In this document: piece by piece, positions 58,401-64,000 of the stretch
How the letters are laid out: each line of letters opens with the position of its first letter
Position numbering within the stretch: position 1 is the stretch's first letter
Assembly: GCA_013398175.1 (NCBI GenBank)
Contig: VZRZ01001217.1
Coordinates: forward strand, 1,604,465-1,668,464
Length of the DNA: 64,000 nucleotides
Direction: 5' to 3'
DNA from: Climacteris rufus
Taxonomy: Eukaryota; Chordata; Aves; Passeriformes; Climacteridae
The notes under the pieces: model-generated
Told to the model about the DNA's origin: nothing
Databases searched by the model: none
What the model saw: the letters and a program-made list of their open reading frames with translations, nothing else
Made by a program: the position numbers and the translations under genes

Positions 58401-61400
58401 ATTTACATTTCTCCCTTATGTGATGCGAGGGTTTTGCAACTGCTGGGTTAGTGAGCCATTCTCGATACAGAGGGAACTATATCCAGTCATTGCAAGGAGG
58501 GCAATGAAATGGCTACAAACTAGAGAGGTTTGGGTCACTGCTACTGTATTTCCAGTGAGGGAAAACTGCCTGGTGGCCCTGGGAGGGTGTAACCAATTTG
58601 TTTGAATAAGCTGTTCATAAGTTTCCACTCCAAGAGACTTGTAATTCTTATTTAATAAAATGTTGTCATAAAGACCACTTTTTAATTCTTCCATGGGCTG
58701 GAGATGACGTCTTGAAACAGAGGTCCATTTACATTAAAAATATGCATGCTGTGGTAGACCAAGAAAAATAAGGCTTTATATAATATTTTTGAGTTTTACG
58801 GCGTGTTTTCCTTTATTTTACAATAAGTGACAGATTACTCTGAAAAGAATAAGTGATAGATTCACAGAAATATTACATCTGCATGAGGTTAGCTAGTGCA
58901 GCCTGGGTTGGAAATCGCCCCTGGCGAGGGCGATTTTTGGGAGGCAACGTATCAATATTCAAAAAGCGGGAAGCCTTAAATGCATTCTTTTGATTAGGGA
59001 AGCCTGCGTTTTGGCCAATCTCAAACCCCGCTTTTCTTCCTCAGCCTGCCAGGCCGTGGGCACAGGGATGATGCTGAGCTCCTGGGCCACGTCGTCCATC
59101 GAGGAGGTGGCGGAGGCGGCCCCGGATGGGCTGCGCTGGCTGCAGCTCTACGTGTACAAGGACCGGGCGGTGACCGAGGCGCTGGTGCGGCGCGCCGAGA
59201 GCGCGGGGTACCGAGGCATCTTCGTCACGGCGGACACCCCGTACCTGGGCCGGCGTGTGGCCGACGTGCGCAACAAGTTCCAGCTTCCCCCGCACCTCAG
59301 GCACGCCCGGGGGGGTGGCAGCGCCGTGGGCACCGGGAGCTGCCGGGGGAGCAGGCTGGCCTGGGCGAGAACCCCGTGTATCTCTTGCTGTGCTTGGGCT
59401 GGGATCTGCTGTGGGTCAAACCTGAGCTTTCTTGGCTGTCGGCAGTGTCAGAGACGCTGTGACGCGCGATCCCGGACTGCAGGCTGACAGAGAAAGCTAT
59501 GGGGCATTTCTTTATACGTGTGTCAATATCTTCACACCTCAGCCCTGAGCAACCTGCTCCTATGTTGAACTGGGATCCAGCGGCAGGGTTGGCTGTGCTC
59601 CGAACGGGGCTGGAGCAAGTGGAGCAAAGGCTCCTCCCAACAGATGTCACAGTTCCTTCTCTGTTACCCTGTGACACTTACCAGGGTCCAGGGCCCTGTT
59701 GATACTGACTGCAGAGCCCTTTTCTGAGCAACTTCAACTCTTTTTTTACTCAAATACACGTATATGGATATCTGATACACATACATAGGTATCAGATACC
59801 CATATATATTACACTGATACACATACATGGGTATCAGTCTTTTTAAACTCTCCATGAGGGCAGTTTCTGCCCCAGCGTGTGTTTTGTGACATTTTCTGTG
59901 TCTCAGGATTTGTGGCCTCGTGATTGACTTCAGCACTAATTCTACTTCCTTTCCACTGTGGGGCCAAAGAGGAATTCAATTTTAACAGAGTTAAACCAGA
60001 ATTTTAACCTTACAGTGGTGTTGTAAGGGTGCTGATTTGCCTGGCCTTTTGTAAATATAAATTGATAGACTGTGGAGACCCTCCTGATAAACATATGCTG
60101 AAGTGCTGGCATAGTTTTAGCAGCCAAGGACTGGCTGGAAGAATATTTAGCTGATGGGATATCCAGGACTTGGAGCTGAAAATCCTGTGGGATTCTTGCA
60201 TGTAGGTCTTGGTAACAACCACCGTCTACCATGGCATATGTTAAAATTATTTAGAGCATGCAAATGAACACAAAAATGGAGAGAGAAAAAAAAAAAGATA
60301 ACAATGTATTTTGAAGCAGATAAACTTTGAGGCGAGTTCTGGTTGAAAGCTAGTTCTGAATACTATCAATTACATTGAATTGTTCTTTCTATGTCTCCAA
60401 AGACTGTTGTGTTACACTGTTTACATACCATATGTAACATGTACTTAGCAAGAATCACATCCAGAGGTTTTTCCTAAGTACTGTAATATTCAAAAGAAGG
60501 TAAGCCATGGGACTCTGCAGTGAATCTGATTCTCCACCTCGCAGGCAAAACAGAGCTCAGGGTGTTGGCTCTCCCCCGTACACTTGTACTTCAAACTAAG
60601 AGATGAAGGTTGACAGAGCAACCTGAACTCTGCCTCGATTTCTGTGTTAAAGCACAGTCTTAGGAGGAAAGCACCAGAAAGCAAAAAAGCCCTAATGCAT
60701 CTAACATGAAAATGTACTACACTGGTATGTGTATTCCGTGTCTTAATCCTGCTATAGATCTGTTTGACACGTTACCAATACACACTGACCTTTTACCTGA
60801 AAAAAAAAATTCAACAATTATTTAAATGGCTTATTTTTAGGGGCAGTAGAAGCCCTGAGGTTAAAGAGTTTTTCAGTGCGAGTCCAATAACCCAAAAACA
60901 TTTGAGGGAAGCGGTAGAGTGTTTCTGAAACACTTTGACCCCACCTGACCAAAGCATAACAAGGTTTCGGGTGAGCTGGATGAAATCACATGAAATTGGA
61001 GTAATCCTGAAAGGTTCCAATTAATCACTGCAGATTTCCCAGCGCCGCCTGGGCAGCGCTTTGTTGCGGAGTCTGCGCTGGAACTCTCCTCGCGCGGGGC
61101 TCTGCTCATTTACGTGATAACTTTTTCTTGGCTTCGGGTTTTCAACAAAGTTTCAAAGCAACAACAAGGTGCCATTGTGCTCCGAAATGTATGTAAGGCA
61201 ACATTCATCCAAGTGTTGATCTGCATTTCACAGGCCAAGAAAAACAACAGTTATTTATATAATCTTATCCGTGGTTCTGTTTTTCTCTGGGCACCCCACC
61301 CTCCACAAACCAACAGCTGAAAAGCTGGATCTTGCTGAGAGCCCGCTTCTTTCTCATTTGCTTCTGGGTCTGGAGCTGAACAGAAAAGCCATGTGAAATG

Positions 61401-62951
61401 CTGCTTGTTGCAGGCATGAAATCAGCAGTGAAACCAGCCAGGTTCCATGCAAAAACACACATGCACTTCCCAAAATATGAAACACGAGCATTAAATAGCC
61501 CAATGTGGAATGAGACTCAGTTTCTGAAGAGCAGAGCAATCAGCCTCATGTAGGACATGGATGTGCCAGAACCTGTGAGATGGATTTGTTGCTGAAAACC
61601 CCAAATAATAGTTGATGCTTTCACATGAGCTTCCTTTCCCCCCTACATTTTACAAAGAAAGGTAAAAGGACACAAGGTAAACAGGCTGCCTGTTGGCCTT
61701 ACTGGACAGATGAAAATCCTGATTTCTTTGCAAGGCTTCCTGCAGATCCATCTAATTCATAGAGCTCAAGAAAACTTCACTTCCTTCTTCTCCCCTCCAC
61801 CTACCTAATCCCCTATTCCTCTCATAGCATAATTCCCTGGATGTGAAAAACAAGCAAAAGCAAACCCTAATTCTTTTGCTAGAACTAGGACTGTTGCCTT
61901 GGACCAGAGAAACTCGCCCCAGTGTTATCACAAAGCCATCACAGAAACACAGAAAGGCTTGGGTTGGAAGGGACATTACAGATCAAATGCTTATGTTGAT
62001 CATCAAATGCTTTGTCAATCAAAGGCACTGGCTCATCAGGGACTGGGATCTGACACGCTGGGGTTGGCTGGTTTTGCTCCTGCCCTGCAGTGCAGCAAAG
62101 CTTTAACACAGGTATACTGCATGCTGGCACTTGGGCTGATTCATGGCTACAGCCAATCTCTCTGACACTATTTTTCTGTGTCTTTTGTCACTTTAGATTA
62201 AAAAACTTTTCCAGCAGTGACCTGGCCTTTTCCTCGGGGAAAGACTTTGGAGAAAACAGCGGGCTGGCTGTGTATGTTGCTGAGGCAATTGATGCCAGTG
62301 TCAACTGGGAGGACATCAAGTGGCTGCGGGGGCTGACCTCGCTGCCCATCGTGGTGAAAGGGATCCTCAGGGGTGCGTAGCTCTGCCTCTTCCTGGGGGA
62401 AGGGGAGGCTGAGGGGAAAACTGCCACTGCCTCTTGCACTGCTAGGAACCCAGCAATGTTTGTGGGAGCTGCTGCTTAAGTAAGTGCCTGGTGTTGTCAC
62501 TGACAACACTGACAACTGTAATCATGCCAATAATTTCAGCGTGGACAAAATCATTCAGCAAAATAATTTCTTACTCTGATGAGTTCTGGAACATAATAGA
62601 GAAAATAAAGGCCAGCAACCAAAGTGGCTGCTGATCCAAAGGGATAAAATGTTTTGCTCCAACATTTCAAACTACTTTTCTGGTTTTACTGTTCAAAGAT
62701 AGAACCTTTTCCTGTGCTGAGGCAAGGCTTTGGAAGGCTGAAACCCTAAGGTGGCTTTGCATTAGCTGGCAATGTTTTTTTTAGTGAGTCCCTCATTGTG
62801 GTATCTACAAGCTCCCAGTTATGGAAGGGTTTATCATGTTTGCTTGGGTTTTTTCTTAGCTGATGATGCTAAAGAAGCTGTAAAGATTGGGGTAAATGGG
62901 ATCCTGGTGTCAAATCACGGAGCCCGACAGCTTGACGGGGTCCCTGCAACT
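46287..62951 (+). CDS. HAO1: (S)-2-hydroxy-acid (glycolate) oxidase, 5' part, exons 1-5
   Basis: This is the liver peroxisomal FMN enzyme that oxidises glycolate to glyoxylate with release of hydrogen peroxide. Coding segments in the window: 46287-46423, 52684-52835, 59045-59300, 62197-62372, 62860-62951. They total 813 nt, exactly codons 1-271. Junction phases are consistent and numbering matches human HAO1 without gaps. Visible FMN and substrate residues at human positions are Tyr26, Tyr132, Asp160, Arg167, Lys236, the catalytic base His260 and Arg263 (in SNHGARQLDG). HAO1 rather than HAO2 is supported by DYYRSGADDQETLADN and WEDIKWLRGLTSLPIV and by its position after TMX4. The C-terminal third, including the peroxisomal signal, lies beyond the window. 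The intron after exon 3 appears to start with GC. Confidence 0.95.
46424..52683 (+). other. HAO1: HAO1 intron 1
   Basis: A 6.3 kb GT-AG intron. It has several GC-richer patches (about 46860-47300, 49560-49930 and 51100-51620) with long overlapping open frames on both strands that match no family. Poly-A runs occur near 50728 and 52168. No CR1 copy was recognised. Confidence 0.8.
52684..52835 (+). CDS. HAO1: HAO1 exon 2
   Basis: Codes the end of Arg46 to Arg96 plus one base of Ala97. It contains DLSTRVLGQRITVPVCVA and TAMQRMAHPLGE, close to human HAO1. The exon is strikingly CpG-rich compared with its introns. Acceptor is GTGTGGCAG, a weak pyrimidine tract; donor is GAG|GTCAGC. Confidence 0.95.
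56429..57055 (+). other. Unassigned long open frame in HAO1 intron 2
   Basis: 208 residues run from ATG to stop, ending shortly before a CR1 fragment. I do not recognise a family. It is cysteine-containing and has no membrane segment or clear repeat. An antisense frame of 164 codons (56374-56868) overlaps it, which suggests locally low stop density rather than selection. It could be a decayed mobile-element or retroviral remnant, but nothing specific supports that. Confidence 0.15.
57160..57400 (+). mobile_element. CR1 LINE fragment in HAO1 intron 2
   Basis: The segment reads 'ggctggagcccctctcctat', 'gacaggctgagagtggggct', 'gttcagcctgaagaagagga', 'ggagtgacaggacaaggggg' and 'gattagatataaggatgaga', an ordered CR1 stretch. 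It is truncated at the right, before the usual tail. Sense orientation. Confidence 0.88.
58912..58936. repeat. Perfect GC-rich hairpin, 9-bp arms
   Basis: AAATCGCCC (58912-58920) and GGGCGATTT (58928-58936) are exact reverse complements around CTGGCGA. It lies 108 bp before HAO1 exon 3 and contains CpGs in otherwise AT-rich intron DNA. Confidence 0.75.
59045..59300 (+). CDS. HAO1: HAO1 exon 3
   Basis: Codes the end of Ala97 to Leu181 plus two bases of Arg182. It contains GTGMMLSSWATSSIEEVAEA, LQLYVYKDR (Tyr132) and DTPYLGRR (Asp160, Arg167). It is extremely CpG-rich. The right border is set by frame and homology: only an end at 59300 (CTCAG, phase 2) joins correctly to exon 4, yet the next bases are GCACGC, so the donor is GC rather than GT. 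No nearby GT gives the right phase. Confidence 0.9.
59772..59837. repeat. Two copies of a palindromic 24-mer
   Basis: CTGATACACATACAT-x-GGTATCAG occurs at 59772-59795 and 59814-59837, differing at one base. Each copy has CTGATAC/GTATCAG arms. Between them lies GGTATCAGATACC, itself an odd-length palindrome. The surrounding DNA is a diverged AT/CA-rich low-complexity tract. Confidence 0.75.
61935..62000 (-). mobile_element. CR1 LINE 3'-end fragment, reversed
   Basis: The plus strand reads 'catcacagaaacacagaaag', 'gcttgggttggaagggacat' and 'tacagatcaaatgc', the reverse complement of the CR1 tail. The right border is uncertain because similarity fades quickly. Confidence 0.8.
62197..62372 (+). 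CDS. HAO1: HAO1 exon 4
   Basis: Codes the end of Arg182 to Arg240 plus one base of codon 241. It contains the variable active-site loop (LKNFSSSDLAFSSGKDFG) followed by the conserved WEDIKWLRGLTSLPIVVKG, with Lys236. Acceptor is CACTTTAG; donor is GGG|GTGCGT. Base use is ordinary, unlike exons 2 and 3. Confidence 0.95.
62373..62859 (+). other. HAO1: HAO1 intron 4
   Basis: A 487 bp GT-AG intron with acceptor TTTTCTTAG. No recognised elements. Confidence 0.88.
62860..62951 (+). CDS. HAO1: HAO1 exon 5: catalytic histidine
   Basis: Completes codon 241 as Ala (Gly in human) and codes residues 242-271. It includes ILVSNHGARQLDGVPAT with catalytic His260 and Arg263. Donor is ACT|GTAAGT, on a codon boundary. 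Confidence 0.95.
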
Positions 62952-64000
62952 GTAAGTACTGATGCAAATATCCACCAATAATATCTTATTTTCTCTACCT
63001 TTTGGCTTCTTGTTTGCTTTCTCTGAATGCATGGAAGGTAAAATGCTGGAGGTAAAACCTGAAATATGTCTTATATGCCTTAAGCCATGAGTAATAACCT
63101 CTCTCTGCTTCTCTATGTATGTCCCATCATACTCTGAGTTAGACACAGACTCCCTTTGGTAGATCAAATTGGAAAATCTTTCAGAAATATTTTTCCAGTC
63201 CCCTCTTTCATTTCTCCTTTCTCATTCTTTTTTGAAAAACACTTGTTGCCATTTGCAGCACACTGAGGGTTGTATTAGAGTCGATTTTCCCTTTTAATAT
63301 TCTTTAGAGTCTTCTAAAAGGTTACAGTTAAGGAACAGCTAAAGGCAGAATGAAACTCTCCATTTTTCTCCTTTCAAATATTTTCACCTTTGGAAAAGGG
63401 AGAGAGTGGTTAAATTACAGTTTTTCCTTTTCCTTGTCGTGCTACCCCATGCCTTTTCCAAAGGTGAAAGGGATTTGAGAATTTCTTGGTCGGCAAAAAA
63501 GAAAGAAGTAAAGGGAAATGAAAAAGTACGTGTTCAGGATGAAGGAAAAACCCCAAAATTCCAGTCATCACTCATCTTGCTTCATTTGGTGTGGGAAAGC
63601 TGCACAAATAAAAAGAGAATGAAAGGGAGGAGAATCAAAGCCCAGTTGTGCCTCTTTTAGTATTTCCAGTATGTTCTTGATGAAAAACCTCCTGTTTTCC
63701 ATGATGGTGCCCTGAAGGGAGAGGGGAACAGGTCACCTCCTGAGAATGTATTCCCCAATTTCAGTGTGAGTATTTAAGTACCTTGGGCAAGCCTGTGTGT
63801 GAGGTAATGCACCAGGAACAATGTATAAGGATGTTAAAAACACCACTTAGGGAAATGAGAAAGCTCAAGAAATGCAAATTGATTTTTCACAACTGCAGTA
63901 GAACAGAAATTTGCCAACTACTTTGTTAGGGGTTAATCCTTTGCAACACCACAGGGCAGAGGAGAACTACTAAAACTGATGTGTTCCCTGGATTTAGGGT
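62952..64000 (+). other. HAO1: HAO1 intron 5 (runs off the window)
   Basis: At least 1.05 kb of AT-rich intron. No exon 6 was recognised before the right edge. The open frame at 63406-63660 is lysine-rich low-complexity translation and not a HAO1 exon. Confidence 0.8.

Larger units (their letters stand above)
52836..59044 (+). other. HAO1: HAO1 intron 2
   Basis: A 6.2 kb GT-AG intron. It contains a CR1 fragment (57160-57400), an unexplained 209-codon plus-strand open frame (56429-57055) with an overlapping antisense one, an A/C-rich tract near 57525-57565 and a perfect GC-rich hairpin at 58912-58936. Acceptor is CTTCCTCAG. Confidence 0.8.
59301..62196 (+). other. HAO1: HAO1 intron 3 (apparent GC-AG intron)
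   Basis: A 2.9 kb intron that begins GCACGC and ends TCACTTTAG. It contains a duplicated palindromic 24-mer at 59772-59837 and a reversed CR1 tail at 61935-62000. The patch at about 61020-61110 is mildly CpG-rich. No additional exon was recognised. Confidence 0.75.

Noticed and set aside
59301..59490. Reading exon 3 of HAO1 on through 59301-59490 as coding
   Set aside because: The frame stays open, but the translation becomes Gly/Ser/Cys-rich and loses all similarity to hydroxy-acid oxidases, while exon 4 continues the family sequence exactly.
1..64000. tRNA, rRNA, CRISPR arrays, complete transposons or complete endogenous viruses
   Set aside because: No cloverleaf with internal promoter boxes, regular spaced repeats, transposase/reverse-transcriptase frame or paired LTRs were recognised by eye; a covariance or repeat-library search was not possible here.

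Overview
This is vertebrate nuclear DNA, most likely from a bird. The coding sequence is split into short exons bounded by GT/AG signals, introns and intergenic DNA are AT-rich with CpG-rich islands, and there are about ten short, mostly 3'-end fragments of the CR1 LINE family, the dominant interspersed repeat of birds. No bacterial-type operon, tRNA, rRNA, CRISPR array or complete mobile element is visible.

There are two protein genes, both on the + strand and both identified from their translated exons. TMX4 (21565-39597, eight coding exons, 324 residues) encodes a thioredoxin-related transmembrane oxidoreductase of the ER. It is complete, and every exon junction keeps the frame. HAO1 (46287 to beyond the right edge) encodes liver peroxisomal (S)-2-hydroxy-acid (glycolate) oxidase. 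Exons 1-5 (codons 1-271) lie in the window; the last exons do not. TMX4 followed by HAO1 in the same direction is also the human chromosome 20p12 order, so synteny is conserved. In human the next gene upstream of TMX4 is PLCB1, transcribed divergently. No PLCB1 exon is recognisable here.

Layout: 1-20.7 kb is gene-poor intergenic DNA with CR1 scraps, a possible minus-strand promoter near 12.95 kb and a GC-rich patch at 17.2-17.75 kb. From 20.75 to 21.18 kb a CR1 fragment abuts the TMX4 CpG island (about 21.18-22.09 kb). TMX4 runs from 21.56 to 39.6 kb, with a probable 3'UTR to about 40.7 kb. A 5.6 kb intergenic gap follows. HAO1 starts at 46.29 kb behind a compact promoter with TATA-like, HNF1-like and NR5A2-like sequences, which fits a liver gene.

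The two products are not known to share a pathway; their adjacency looks like inherited gene order. The observations most worth checking are an apparent GC (not GT) 5' splice site after HAO1 exon 3, the strongly CpG-rich HAO1 exons 2 and 3 that flank that region, a CPAC active site in TMX4 where human TMX4 has CPSC, and the HAO1 promoter motifs. I found no convincing previously undescribed system.
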